In this document: positions 23,585-32,604 of the stretch, piece after piece
Numbering within the stretch: the stretch's first letter is position 1
How the letters are laid out: each line of letters opens with the position of its first letter
Source: UBA1794 sp031552405
GTDB taxonomy: Bacteria > Bacteroidota > Bacteroidia > Bacteroidales > Bacteroidaceae
Length of the DNA stretch: 36,685 bases
Reading direction: 5' to 3'
Assembly: GCA_031552405.1 (NCBI GenBank)
Contig: JAVBMN010000032.1
Location: forward strand, 1-36,685
Translations under genes and position numbers: made by a program
The notes under the pieces: model-generated
Told to the model about the DNA's origin: nothing
Seen by the model: only the letters and a program-made list of their open reading frames with translations
Databases searched by the model: none

Positions 23585-24259
23585 ATGAACAACGATTTTA
23601 GAAACTATGCGGTTAAGCATTTAGGAATCAACGGACTTGCATTTGATCAGGTAACTGACATGCAATCGAACTTAAATCCGTATATCTTGGAAGAACGCCA
23701 GCTGAATGTAACTCAGATGGATGTGTTCTCCCGTCTGATGATGGATCGTATTATTTTCCTGGGTACGGAGATTAACGACCTGACGGCCAATATTCTGCAG
23801 GCGCAGTTGTTGTATCTGGATTCTGCTGATCCGGGAAAAGATATTTCTATCTATATCAACTCACCAGGTGGTTCGGTATATGCCGGATTGGGTATTTATG
23901 ACACTATGCAGTTTATATCCAGTGATGTGGCTACGATCTGTACGGGAATAGCTGCTTCAATGGCTTCAGTGTTGCTGGTGGCAGGTACTGAGGGGAAGCG
24001 TTCGGCGCTGCCTCACTCCAGAGTGATGATTCATCAGCCGATGGGGGGCGTGAGAGGCCAGGTGTCGGATATCGAGATTACCGCCCGCGAGATAAAGAAA
24101 TTGCAGGAAGAACTGTATACCATTATATCTACCCATGCACACGCTCCATACGAGAAGGTATTTGCCGACTCTGACCGTGATTACTGGATGACTGCCGCTG
24201 AGGCAAAGGAGTATGGTATGATTGATGAAGTGCTTGCACGGAAATCAGGGATGAAATAA
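23585..24259 (+). CDS. clpP: ATP-dependent Clp protease proteolytic subunit
   Basis: ClpP forms the 14-subunit serine protease chamber that works with ClpX. From the ATG at 23585 the protein has 224 residues. The triad is Ser125 (GIAASMAS), His150 (MIHQPMGG) and Asp199 (DSDRDYWM), with SIYINSPGGSVYAG at 88-101. The frame is open further up to an ATG at 23537, but that would add a Tyr-rich stretch across the inverted-repeat arm and is unlike ClpP N-termini, so I chose 23585. clpX follows after 37 bases. Confidence 0.95.
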   Translation: MNNDFRNYAVKHLGINGLAFDQVTDMQSNLNPYILEERQLNVTQMDVFSRLMMDRIIFLGTEINDLTANILQAQLLYLDSADPGKDISIYINSPGGSVYAGLGIYDTMQFISSDVATICTGIAASMASVLLVAGTEGKRSALPHSRVMIHQPMGGVRGQVSDIEITAREIKKLQEELYTIISTHAHAPYEKVFADSDRDYWMTAAEAKEYGMIDEVLARKSGMK

Positions 24260-24296
24260 TACGCGCAAATGCGCATAAATAATAAGAAACAGGTAG

Positions 24297-25544
24297 GTGG
24301 AAGATAAAAGAACAACCAACCGTAAAAAGGCATGTAGCTTTTGTGGAAGGCCTGAAAGGGATGTAAACCTGATTATCACGGGTATGAATGGGTACATCTG
24401 TGACAGTTGCGCATTGCAAGCCTATGATATTGTACAGGAAGCCATTCCTGCCAATGCCAAGAAGGCTGCGGGCCTGAACTTAAAAGAGCTGCCCAAGCCG
24501 GTTACTATAAAGGAATTTCTGGATCAGTACGTGATTGGTCAGGAAGACGCAAAACGTTTCCTTTCCGTATCTGTGTACAACCACTACAAGCGTTTGTTGC
24601 AGAAAGATGACAAGGATGAAGTGGAGATTGAAAAATCCAATATCATCATGGTGGGAAGTACCGGAACCGGTAAAACCCTTTTGGCGCGTACCATTGCAAA
24701 ACTGTTGCACGTGCCTTTTACCATCGTAGATGCTACTGTACTTACTGAAGCCGGATATGTGGGAGAGGATATCGAAAGCATTCTTACCCGCCTGCTTCAG
24801 GTGGCGGATTACAATGTGCCGGAAGCCGAACGCGGTATCGTATTTATTGATGAAATCGATAAGATAGCCCGAAAAAGCGACAATCCTTCCATTACCCGTG
24901 ATGTGAGTGGCGAAGGCGTGCAGCAGGGGCTGTTGAAATTACTTGAAGGGTCTGTGGTGAATGTGCCTCCCCAGGGTGGTCGCAAGCACCCCGATCAGAA
25001 AATGATCCCTGTCAATACAAAGAATATATTGTTTATCTGTGGAGGTGCCTTCGATGGTATCGAGCGGAAAATAGCGCAACGCCTTAACACGCACGTGGTG
25101 GGGTATAGCGCCTCGCAGGCGGTGGCGCGCATTGATCGCTCTAACATGATGCAATATATAGCTCCGCAGGATCTGAAGTCTTTCGGGTTGATCCCTGAGA
25201 TTATTGGTCGCCTGCCGGTGCTCACGTATCTGAATCCTCTGGATCGTAAGGCCCTGAGGGATATTCTGACGGAACCGAAGAACTCGATAATCAAGCAGTA
25301 TATCAAACTTTTTCAAATGGATGGTATCGAACTGGACTTTGATGAAAACGTGTTCGAATACATCGTGGATAAGGCTGTCGAATTCAAGCTGGGAGCGCGC
25401 GGATTGCGTTCCATCGTGGAAACAATCATGATGGATGTAATGTTTGATGCTCCTTCCAGGAAGGAAAAAAGTGTTCATATTACATTAGAGTATGCGGTCG
25501 GACAACTTGAAAAAGCGAATCCGGCACGTTTACAAAATGCATAA
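24297..25544 (+). CDS. clpX: ATP-dependent Clp protease ATP-binding subunit ClpX
   Basis: ClpX is the AAA+ hexamer that unfolds substrates and feeds them into ClpP. The 415-residue protein starts at a GTG (24297) after AGGTAG. It has the zinc-binding domain (Cys13, Cys16, Cys35, Cys38), Walker A GSTGTGKT (120-127), pore loop GYVG (153-156), Walker B IVFIDEID (181-188), RDVSGEGVQQ and sensor 2 GARGLRS. The ClpP-docking loop that reads IGF in E. coli appears as VGY in THVVGYSAS. It ends the cluster at the terminator 25557-25588. Confidence 0.96.
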   Translation: MEDKRTTNRKKACSFCGRPERDVNLIITGMNGYICDSCALQAYDIVQEAIPANAKKAAGLNLKELPKPVTIKEFLDQYVIGQEDAKRFLSVSVYNHYKRLLQKDDKDEVEIEKSNIIMVGSTGTGKTLLARTIAKLLHVPFTIVDATVLTEAGYVGEDIESILTRLLQVADYNVPEAERGIVFIDEIDKIARKSDNPSITRDVSGEGVQQGLLKLLEGSVVNVPPQGGRKHPDQKMIPVNTKNILFICGGAFDGIERKIAQRLNTHVVGYSASQAVARIDRSNMMQYIAPQDLKSFGLIPEIIGRLPVLTYLNPLDRKALRDILTEPKNSIIKQYIKLFQMDGIELDFDENVFEYIVDKAVEFKLGARGLRSIVETIMMDVMFDAPSRKEKSVHITLEYAVGQLEKANPARLQNA

Positions 25545-25556
25545 AAGCAAGGAAGA

Positions 25557-25588
25557 ACAGAGGTTATTTTACAAACCTCTGTTTTTTT
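25557..25588 (+). terminator. Rho-independent terminator after clpX
   Basis: A 9-bp stem (ACAGAGGTT 25557-25565 with AACCTCTGT 25574-25582), an 8-base loop, and a run of T from 25582 to 25588 with a second T-run at 25592-25599. A classic strong terminator. Confidence 0.9.
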
Positions 25589-25634
25589 GTGTTTTTTTTC
25601 TGTGCAAATGTTGTGAAATATGGGAAGTTGTTTA

Positions 25635-25642
25635 TAACTTTG
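25635..25642 (+). promoter_or_regulatory. TAACTTTG -7 element for recQ, with TTG at -33
   Basis: TAACTTTG matches TAnnTTTG, with TTG at 25611-25613, 21 bases upstream. The expected start site is near 25649. This rules out the in-frame TTG at 25644 as the translation start. Confidence 0.6.
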
Positions 25643-25703
25643 TTTGCTTTTCAAAATAAAGGAAAGCCTTATAACAAAGGAATGGCTAACAGCGATGTGT
25701 ATT

Positions 25704-27884
25704 ATGGCAGATAAGGTGAATTTAACGAAGGAGTTGAAGCGGCATTTTGGCTTCGATGCTTTCAAGGGTAATCAGGAGGCTATTATTAAGAATGTATTGG
25801 ATGGAAATGATACATTTGTATTAATGCCTACCGGAGGAGGTAAGTCGTTGTGCTATCAGCTGCCCTCGCTCTTGATGGATGGTACCGCCATCGTAATCTC
25901 GCCATTAATCGCCTTGATGAAAAATCAGGTGGATGCCATGCGCAACTTTAGTGAAGAGGACGGAGTGGCCCACTTCATTAACTCATCGCTCAACAAGTCG
26001 GCAATAGACCAGGTGAAGTCCGATATACTAAGTAAGAAAACAAAGCTTTTATATGTGGCACCCGAGTCACTGACAAAGGAGGAGTATGTGGAGTTCCTTC
26101 GTGGACTGACCATTTCTTTCTATGCAGTGGATGAGGCGCATTGTATCTCTGAGTGGGGGCATGACTTCCGCCCGGAATATCGGCGCATACGACCTATTAT
26201 TAATGAAATAGGTAAAGCGCCGGTGATTGCCCTTACTGCTACTGCTACTCCGAAAGTGCAGCATGATATCCAGAAGAATCTGGGTATGATGAATGCAAAG
26301 GTTTTTAAATCATCGTTTAATCGCCCCAACCTATATTACGAGGTACGACCCAAAACGACCCTGGTAGACAAGGATATCATCAAATACATTAAGAACCGCA
26401 CCTCTAAATCAGGTATTATCTATTGCCTGAGCCGCAAGAAAGTGGAAGAGTTGGCCGAAATATTGATGGCAAATGGTATCAATGCAAGAGCCTATCATGC
26501 TGGGATGGATTCAGTAACCCGTTCGCAGAATCAGGATGACTTCCTCATGGAAAAGGTGGATGTCATTGTGGCTACCATAGCCTTCGGAATGGGAATTGAT
26601 AAGCCGGATGTACGTTTCGTGATACATTATGATATACCAAAGAGCCTGGAAGGCTATTATCAGGAAACCGGCCGTGCCGGAAGGGACGGGGGAGAAGGCG
26701 TATGCGTAACTTTTTATACTTATAAAGATTTACAAAAGTTGGAGAAATTCATGCAAGGCAAACCCATTGCCGAGCAGGAAATCGGAAAACAACTTTTGTT
26801 GGAAACTGCAGCGTATGCAGAGTCCTCTGTATGCCGGCGAAAGTCGCTTCTCCATTATTTTGGTGAGGAGTATACAGAAGAGAATTGCGGCAGCTGTGAC
26901 AACTGTTTAAACCCTAAAAAACAAGTGGAAGCTCAAGATTCATTATGTGCTGCTATTGAAACAATTCTGGCAGTAAAAGAAAACTTTAAGCAAGATTATA
27001 TAATAGACATCCTTCAGGGACGTGAGACGAACGAAGTAGTGGCTCATCATCATGAGGAGCTGGAAGTGTTCGGTACCGGAATGGGTGAAGAAGACAAGCT
27101 TTGGAATGCAGTAATCCGCCAAGCCCTTATTGGTGGATACCTGACAAAGGAAGTAGAGAACTACGGCTTATTGAAAGTAACGCCGGCTGGACATAACTTC
27201 TTGAAGAAGCCGGTATCCTTTAAAATTACCGAGGACAACGATTTTGAAAATGTAGAGGAAGAAACCCCTACCCGTGGTGGAGCAAGCTGCGCGGTGGATC
27301 CCGTACTGTATTCAATACTGAAAGACCTGCGTAAGAAACTTTCCAAGCAACTGGATGTACCTCCTTATGTGATCTTCCAGGATCCCTCTCTGGAAGCCAT
27401 GGCTACGATCTATCCGGTGACACTTGAGGAATTGCAGAATATTCCTGGCGTGGGTGCCGGCAAAGCCAAACGGTACGGTACAGAATTCTGCAAGCTGATT
27501 AAAAAGCATTGTGAAGAGAATGAAATAGAACGCCCCGAGGATTTACGGGTGCGCACGGTGGCTAATAAATCGAAGCTGAAGGTTTCCATCATTCAGTCCA
27601 TTGATCGTCAGGTGGCATTGGATGATATCGCAAACTCTAAAGGAATGGATTTTGTAGAGTTGTTGGATGAGGTGGAAGCCATCGTGTATTCTGGAACAAA
27701 GCTTAATATCGACTTTTTCCTTCGTGAGATAATGGACGATGATCACATGCAGGATATCTATGATTATTTCCGCGAATCCACTACCGATAATTTAGCTGAG
27801 GCTGTGGAAGAGCTGGGAGAAGAGTATACTGAAGAAGAAATTCGTTTGGTAAGAATTAAGTTTATCTCCGAAATGGCGAACTAG
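25704..27884 (+). CDS. recQ: ATP-dependent DNA helicase RecQ
   Basis: RecQ is a 3'-5' DNA helicase for recombination repair and replication-fork processing. From 25704 it has 726 residues. The SF2 core carries MPTGGGKS (41-48), DEAH (142-145) with CISEWGHDFRPEYRR, TATATP and QETGRAGRDG. The RQC zinc site is SVCRRKSLLHYFG...CGSCDNC, followed by a winged helix (GGYLTKEVENYGLLKVT) and an HRDC domain (QDPSLEAMATIYP...IPGVGAGKAKRYG). The end (about 600-726) is an extra helical extension. The frame is open upstream; ATG 25704 gives MADKVNLTKEL and fits best, with 25695 as an alternative. Confidence 0.94.
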   Translation: MADKVNLTKELKRHFGFDAFKGNQEAIIKNVLDGNDTFVLMPTGGGKSLCYQLPSLLMDGTAIVISPLIALMKNQVDAMRNFSEEDGVAHFINSSLNKSAIDQVKSDILSKKTKLLYVAPESLTKEEYVEFLRGLTISFYAVDEAHCISEWGHDFRPEYRRIRPIINEIGKAPVIALTATATPKVQHDIQKNLGMMNAKVFKSSFNRPNLYYEVRPKTTLVDKDIIKYIKNRTSKSGIIYCLSRKKVEELAEILMANGINARAYHAGMDSVTRSQNQDDFLMEKVDVIVATIAFGMGIDKPDVRFVIHYDIPKSLEGYYQETGRAGRDGGEGVCVTFYTYKDLQKLEKFMQGKPIAEQEIGKQLLLETAAYAESSVCRRKSLLHYFGEEYTEENCGSCDNCLNPKKQVEAQDSLCAAIETILAVKENFKQDYIIDILQGRETNEVVAHHHEELEVFGTGMGEEDKLWNAVIRQALIGGYLTKEVENYGLLKVTPAGHNFLKKPVSFKITEDNDFENVEEETPTRGGASCAVDPVLYSILKDLRKKLSKQLDVPPYVIFQDPSLEAMATIYPVTLEELQNIPGVGAGKAKRYGTEFCKLIKKHCEENEIERPEDLRVRTVANKSKLKVSIIQSIDRQVALDDIANSKGMDFVELLDEVEAIVYSGTKLNIDFFLREIMDDDHMQDIYDYFRESTTDNLAEAVEELGEEYTEEEIRLVRIKFISEMAN

Positions 27885-27885
27885 T

Positions 27886-27927
27886 CTGCATTATCCATAC
27901 TGCCGTGAGGGAGTATGGATAATGCAG
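27886..27927 (+). terminator. Perfect 16-bp hairpin immediately after recQ
   Basis: CTGCATTATCCATACT (27886-27901) pairs exactly with AGTATGGATAATGCAG (27912-27927) around a 10-base loop, one base after the recQ stop codon. No T-tract follows, so it may be a 3'-end stabiliser rather than a standard intrinsic terminator. Confidence 0.6.
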
Positions 27928-27981
27928 GCTAAATAAGCAAAAAAACGGTAAAAAGATAGCGAAGATAACAGGGAAAATGCG

Positions 27982-27989
27982 TACATTTG
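27982..27989 (+). promoter_or_regulatory. TACATTTG -7 element for guaB
   Basis: Matches TAnnTTTG, 28 bases before the guaB ATG. The leader is too short for a purine riboswitch. Confidence 0.55.
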
Positions 27990-28017
27990 CACGCAATAAA
28001 TTTTAAAGCACCTCTAT

Positions 28018-29490
28018 ATGTCATTTATTGCAGATAAAGTCGTGATGGATGGGTTGACCTACGACGATGTGTTGCTCATTCCAGCTTATTCCGAAGTTTT
28101 ACCGCGTACAGTCGATCTCTCGACTAAGTTTTCACGTAACATTGTGTTGAAGATTCCTTTTGTTACGGCTGCCATGGATACGGTGACCGAAGCAAAAATG
28201 GCTATCGCTGTGGCCCGTGAGGGGGGTATTGGTGTAATTCATAAGAATATGTCGATAGCCGATCAGGCTCGCCAGGTGGCAATGGTGAAGCGCGCTGAAA
28301 ATGGAATGATCTATGATCCGGTTACCATAAAGGCGGGCTCTACTGTGAGTGATGCATTGGCGATAATGGCAGAATATAAAATTGGTGGTATCCCTGTGGT
28401 GGATGATGATCGCAACCTGGTAGGGATCGTAACCAATCGTGACCTTCGCTTTGAGCGCGACATGGAGAAGCGCATTGACAATGTAATGACCAAGGAATTG
28501 GTGGTAACCAATCAGAGTACGGATCTGGAGGCTGCTGCCAAAATTCTGCAAGAGCATAAAATAGAAAAACTTCCTGTAGTAGATAGGTATGGTAAACTGG
28601 TAGGTCTTGTTACCTATAAAGATATCACGAAGGCTAAAGACAAACCCATGGCATGTAAAGATGCCAAAGGCAGGTTGCGTGTAGCAGCCGGAGTCGGAGT
28701 AACCGGTGACTCTTTTGACCGCATGCAAGCGTTGGTAGATGCCGGAGTGGATGCTTTGGTCATTGATACAGCTCACGGTCATTCTCTGGCGGTGATTGAA
28801 CAATTGAAAGAAGCAAAGAAGCGTTTCCCGAATGTGGACATGGTAGTGGGTAATATTGCTACTGGCGCCGCTGCCCTTGCATTGGTTGAGGCTGGTGCGG
28901 ATGCGGTGAAGGTAGGTATCGGCCCGGGTTCTATTTGTACTACCCGCGTGGTAGCAGGAGTGGGTGTTCCTCAACTTTCGGCTATTTACGAAGTGGCAAA
29001 AGCTCTTGAAGGAACAGGTATTCCTATGATTGCTGATGGCGGTTTGCGTTATTCGGGTGATGTAGTGAAAGCACTTGCAGCCGGAGCTTATTCTGTGATG
29101 ATCGGTTCCTTGGTAGCCGGTACGGAAGAGAGTCCGGGTGAAACTATCATCTTCAATGGTCGTAAGTTTAAGTCTTACCGCGGAATGGGTTCTCTTGAAG
29201 CAATGGAAAATGGTTCTAAAGATCGCTACTTCCAGAGTGGGGAAGATAATATTAAGAAGCTTGTACCCGAAGGGATTGCCGCCCGTGTGCCTTATAAAGG
29301 AAATCTATACGAAGTAATTTATCAGTTGTGTGGTGGATTGCGTGCCGGGATGGGATATTGTGGTTCTAAGGATATCACTGCGCTTCATGATGCGAAGTTT
29401 ACACGTATTACCAACGCCGGAGTTCTTGAAAGCCATCCTCATGATGTAACTATTACCAGCGAAGCTCCCAACTATAGCCGTCCGGAATAG
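28018..29490 (+). CDS. guaB: IMP dehydrogenase
   Basis: GuaB oxidises IMP to XMP with NAD+, the committed step of guanine nucleotide synthesis. The 490-residue protein has the (beta/alpha)8 barrel interrupted by a tandem CBS (Bateman) module at about 95-210 (MIYDPVTIKAGSTVSDAL, VMTKELVVTNQSTDLEAA). The catalytic loop GPGSICTTR has Cys307, preceded by DTAHGHS and followed by IADGGLRYSGD (IMP phosphate site) and the flap residues YRGMGS. It is a single-gene unit flanked by its own promoter and a terminator at 29521-29561. Confidence 0.97.
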   Translation: MSFIADKVVMDGLTYDDVLLIPAYSEVLPRTVDLSTKFSRNIVLKIPFVTAAMDTVTEAKMAIAVAREGGIGVIHKNMSIADQARQVAMVKRAENGMIYDPVTIKAGSTVSDALAIMAEYKIGGIPVVDDDRNLVGIVTNRDLRFERDMEKRIDNVMTKELVVTNQSTDLEAAAKILQEHKIEKLPVVDRYGKLVGLVTYKDITKAKDKPMACKDAKGRLRVAAGVGVTGDSFDRMQALVDAGVDALVIDTAHGHSLAVIEQLKEAKKRFPNVDMVVGNIATGAAALALVEAGADAVKVGIGPGSICTTRVVAGVGVPQLSAIYEVAKALEGTGIPMIADGGLRYSGDVVKALAAGAYSVMIGSLVAGTEESPGETIIFNGRKFKSYRGMGSLEAMENGSKDRYFQSGEDNIKKLVPEGIAARVPYKGNLYEVIYQLCGGLRAGMGYCGSKDITALHDAKFTRITNAGVLESHPHDVTITSEAPNYSRPE

Positions 29491-29520
29491 TTGGTGTATT
29501 GCTGATAAACTGTCAAATAA

Positions 29521-29561
29521 GAAAGGCTTTGGAGTGTCTGCGTGGCAACCCAAAGCCTTTC
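29521..29561 (+). terminator. Terminator hairpin after guaB
   Basis: A 12-bp stem, GAAAGGCTTTGG (29521-29532) with CCAAAGCCTTTC (29550-29561), followed by ATGCTTTTAGG; only a short T-run follows. Confidence 0.7.
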
Positions 29562-29699
29562 ATGCTTTTAGGTCTTCTTTCTTTACGGAAAGGGAGTAGT
29601 AGATAAGGTAAATGTATCCATGAAAAGTTGAGATTTGGTACCCTGGAAAGAAAATATTCTTAATAAAATAGGTGGAATCTTGGCAAGATGGCAATTTTT

Positions 29700-29781
29700 T
29701 AAGGATAGTTTCGTTTATTATTGCAGGGCTCATTCCCTTATTGATACGATAAAGACATCATAATAGTAATAAAATAGAATA
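29700..29781 (+). promoter_or_regulatory. Probable promoter/leader of the PPIase-OstA-mutL cluster
   Basis: The only near-consensus -7 box in the gap is TATTATTG (about 29716-29723), one mismatch from TAnnTTTG. It is preceded by T-rich sequence and GGCAAGATGGCAATTTTTT. The remaining gap sequence (29562-29700) shows no gene. Confidence 0.3.
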
Positions 29782-31203
29782 ATGAGGAAGAATCTGTTTC
29801 TCTCGTGTATGCTAATGGCTTGCAGCGCAGTGACTTTTGCGCAGCAGAATGATCCTGTACTTATGACGGTGAACAATAAGCCGGTTACACGTTCGGAATT
29901 TGAGTATATCTACAATAAGAACCGTTCAATCAGTTCCAGCGAGCAGCTTTCATTGGATGATTATGTAAAGCTGTTTGTGAATTTCAAATTGAAAGTGGCT
30001 GAGGCCGAGGCTAGTGGCTTGGACACTACCCGCTCTTTCCGCGATGAGTTTGCCGGGTATCGCCAACAGGTGGCAGCCGGTTACTTGACAAATCCTGAGG
30101 CCGATGAAGCGTATGCCAAAGAACAATATGACTCTTTGCAGCTGAAAGGTGAATGGGAACGTGTAAAGGTGGCCCATATCTTTAAATATCTTCCCCAAAA
30201 TGCGCCGGAAGAGGTTAAGGAACGTCTGCAAGTGACCATTGATTCTATTTATAATGCGCTTCAGAATGGTGCTTCGTTTGCTGAATTGGCCAAGAAGTGC
30301 TCTGATGACCGCAATTCAGCTGCCGGAGGCGGGATGTTGCCTTGGATTTCGCACGGTCAAGCCATACCCGAATTCGAAAAGGTGGCTTTTGAACTTCCTT
30401 TGAATACATATTCCAAACCATTTACTTCCTTTAATGGGTATCATATCATTATGAAGTATGAACAGGATGAACTTCCTTATGCTCAGGTGAAGGATATGAT
30501 TCTTGCAACCCGTGCTCGCCAGGGAATGATGAGTAAGGGTCAGGAATCACTTGCTACCCAGTTGCGCCAGGAATATAACTTAGGTTCCATGGATGATAAA
30601 GGGGTGCTGGAATATGAGAATAACCGTCTTGAGGAGAAGTATCCCGACTTTGCCCATCTTATGCAGGAATACCGGGATGGTATTCTGTTGTTCGAGGTAA
30701 GTAAGCAAAAGGTATGGGACCGTGCCGGTGAAGATGTGCCCGGCCTGACCAGTTATTTTGCTGCCAACAAGAAGAAGTATGTATGGGACGCTCCCCGTTT
30801 TAAGGGTATTGTAGTACATACAAAGGATGAAGCTAGCGCAAAAGAAGTGCAGAAGCTCCTGAAGAAAACCGACAACACCCAGTGGGCGGAGAAGATACAG
30901 CAGACTTTCAATACGAAAGATTCCATTGCAGTGCGCGCCCAGATTGGCTTGTTTGCAAAAGGAGCCAATAAATACGTGGATGATGTAGAGTTTAAGGGAG
31001 CTAAGGCCGAACCGATGAAAGACTTTCCTTACTTTTTTGTCTATGGAAAGATGCAAAAGAAACCGCTGGTTTATACCGATGTACGCGGACAGGTAACTGC
31101 CGACTATCAAGGCTATCTCGAAACACAATGGATTGAGCAGCTGAAAGAAAAATACCCTGTAGTAATTAACCAGGAAGTATTGAAAACCGTTAATAATCAC
31201 TGA
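29782..31203 (+). CDS. Periplasmic parvulin-type peptidyl-prolyl isomerase
   Basis: A 473-residue exported PPIase with a signal peptide (positive MRKN, hydrophobic core, cleavage after TFA at about residue 20). A SurA_N-like segment (VNNKPVTRSEFEYIYNKN) is followed by one clear rotamase/PPIC domain at 128-227 (VKVAHIFKYLP, GASFAELAKKCSDDRNSAAGGGMLPWIS, FEKVAFELP, SFNGYHIIMKYEQ). The C-terminal half, about 230-473, has no recognisable fold to me. Proteins of this kind assist outer-membrane protein folding. The next gene, a SurA-like PPIase, starts 24 bases later. Confidence 0.88.
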   Translation: MRKNLFLSCMLMACSAVTFAQQNDPVLMTVNNKPVTRSEFEYIYNKNRSISSSEQLSLDDYVKLFVNFKLKVAEAEASGLDTTRSFRDEFAGYRQQVAAGYLTNPEADEAYAKEQYDSLQLKGEWERVKVAHIFKYLPQNAPEEVKERLQVTIDSIYNALQNGASFAELAKKCSDDRNSAAGGGMLPWISHGQAIPEFEKVAFELPLNTYSKPFTSFNGYHIIMKYEQDELPYAQVKDMILATRARQGMMSKGQESLATQLRQEYNLGSMDDKGVLEYENNRLEEKYPDFAHLMQEYRDGILLFEVSKQKVWDRAGEDVPGLTSYFAANKKKYVWDAPRFKGIVVHTKDEASAKEVQKLLKKTDNTQWAEKIQQTFNTKDSIAVRAQIGLFAKGANKYVDDVEFKGAKAEPMKDFPYFFVYGKMQKKPLVYTDVRGQVTADYQGYLETQWIEQLKEKYPVVINQEVLKTVNNH

Positions 31204-31227
31204 TATATTCAGAAGTAATAGATACAA

Positions 31228-32604
31228 ATGAGAAAGAATACAGTCTCACGTTTTAAATATATTCTAACCGGATTATTTTTGGGTTGCTCGCTAGGCGTAG
31301 CAGCCCAAAAGAATAATGTGGTGGATGAGGTAGTATGGGTTGTAGGTGACGAAGCAATCTTTAAATCGGATGTAGAGGAATATATCAATAGTTATAAAGT
31401 ACGGAATATGCCTCTGCCTGCTAATCCTTATTGTACTTTGTCTGAGGAACTTGCATTACGGCAGCTCTTCTTGCACCAAGCCGATCTGGACAGTGTGGCT
31501 GTGAATGAGGATTATATTATAATGTCTGCCAATTCGGAACTGGAGCGTCTGGAAACAGATTTTGGCGGTCGTGAACGACTGGACCTCAGTCTGAAAGAGA
31601 TGACTGGGAAAACGTATAGCCAATATCGTGACTATCTGCGTGAGAGTCTTCGTGAGAATGAAAAGATAAGAGAAGTACAGACTAAGATCCGTTCTAAGAT
31701 TACGGCTACTCCGGCGGATATCCGTTCCTTTGTGAAAGGCTTGTCCGAAGACAGTATCCCCTATGTACAAACCCAGATGGAGGTAGAGGTGTTGATAAAG
31801 GAACCGGAGATTGCCCTCGCAGAGATAGAGCGTGTTAAGGCTGAACTGCGCGACTATACTGATCGTATCAACGGAGGTATGTCATTCTCTTCCATGGCTA
31901 TCCTATACTCTGAGGATGAGGGCACAGCCCGTAAGGGTGGGGAAGTAGGCTTTGTTCCCAAGGGTATGCTGGATCCTAATTTTGCTGCAGTGGCTTACAG
32001 CTTGCAGGACCCTAAAAAGGTATCCAAGATAGTTGAGTCTGAGTTTGGCTATCACATCATACAGTTAATCGAGAAACGTGGGGATAAGATCAACTGTCGC
32101 CACATCCTGCGCCGCCCGCACGTGAGTGATGCAGAGGTGCAGACTACCTTGTTGCGCATGGACTCCATAGCCAATGACATTCGTAAAGGGCGCTTTACGT
32201 TTGAGGCTGCGGTGACTGCCCTGTCGGACGATAAGGACACACGCCACAGCAATGGTCTGATGCAGAACCCGGAAACAGGCACTTCGCGTTTCCAGATGGA
32301 TGAGCTGCCTCAGGAAATAGCCAAAGTGGTGGATAAGATGAACATCAGTGAGATCTCTGCACCTTTCCTGATGAAGAATGACAAGAACAGAGAAGTGTGT
32401 GTGATTGTGAAAGTGAAGAACCGCATTCCCGCCCATCGCGCCAATGTAACAGAAGACTTTTCTTTGCTGCAGAACATGGTGCTGAACATGCGCGGACAGG
32501 ACGCACTTCAGAAGTGGATTCGCGATAAGCAACAAAAGACATTCGTCCGTATCAATGAAAATTGGAAGAATTGTGAGTTCAAATATCCGGATTGGAAGTT
32601 CTAA
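31228..32604 (+). CDS. surA: SurA-like periplasmic chaperone/peptidyl-prolyl isomerase
   Basis: A 458-residue exported protein with a signal peptide ending near VAAQ. The SurA N-terminal chaperone domain (VVDEVVWVVGDEAIFKSDVE...) is followed by two parvulin domains, about 183-283 (EVEVLIKEPEI, GGMSFSSMAILYSEDEGTARKGGEVGFV, FGYHIIQLIEKRG) and about 287-385 (KINCRHILRRPHVS, GRFTFEAAVTALSDDKDTRHSNG). This is the SurA arrangement, a carrier that escorts outer-membrane beta-barrel proteins to BAM. Its 3' end overlaps the next gene by 50 bases in another frame, indicating coupled translation. Confidence 0.9.
   Translation: MRKNTVSRFKYILTGLFLGCSLGVAAQKNNVVDEVVWVVGDEAIFKSDVEEYINSYKVRNMPLPANPYCTLSEELALRQLFLHQADLDSVAVNEDYIIMSANSELERLETDFGGRERLDLSLKEMTGKTYSQYRDYLRESLRENEKIREVQTKIRSKITATPADIRSFVKGLSEDSIPYVQTQMEVEVLIKEPEIALAEIERVKAELRDYTDRINGGMSFSSMAILYSEDEGTARKGGEVGFVPKGMLDPNFAAVAYSLQDPKKVSKIVESEFGYHIIQLIEKRGDKINCRHILRRPHVSDAEVQTTLLRMDSIANDIRKGRFTFEAAVTALSDDKDTRHSNGLMQNPETGTSRFQMDELPQEIAKVVDKMNISEISAPFLMKNDKNREVCVIVKVKNRIPAHRANVTEDFSLLQNMVLNMRGQDALQKWIRDKQQKTFVRINENWKNCEFKYPDWKF

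Noticed and set aside
25644..25703. TTG start for recQ at 25644
   Set aside because: It lies one base after the predicted -7 box, upstream of the expected transcription start, and the added residues do not look like RecQ.
27930..28017. Purine riboswitch before guaB
   Set aside because: The leader after the predicted start is under 30 bases, too short for an aptamer.
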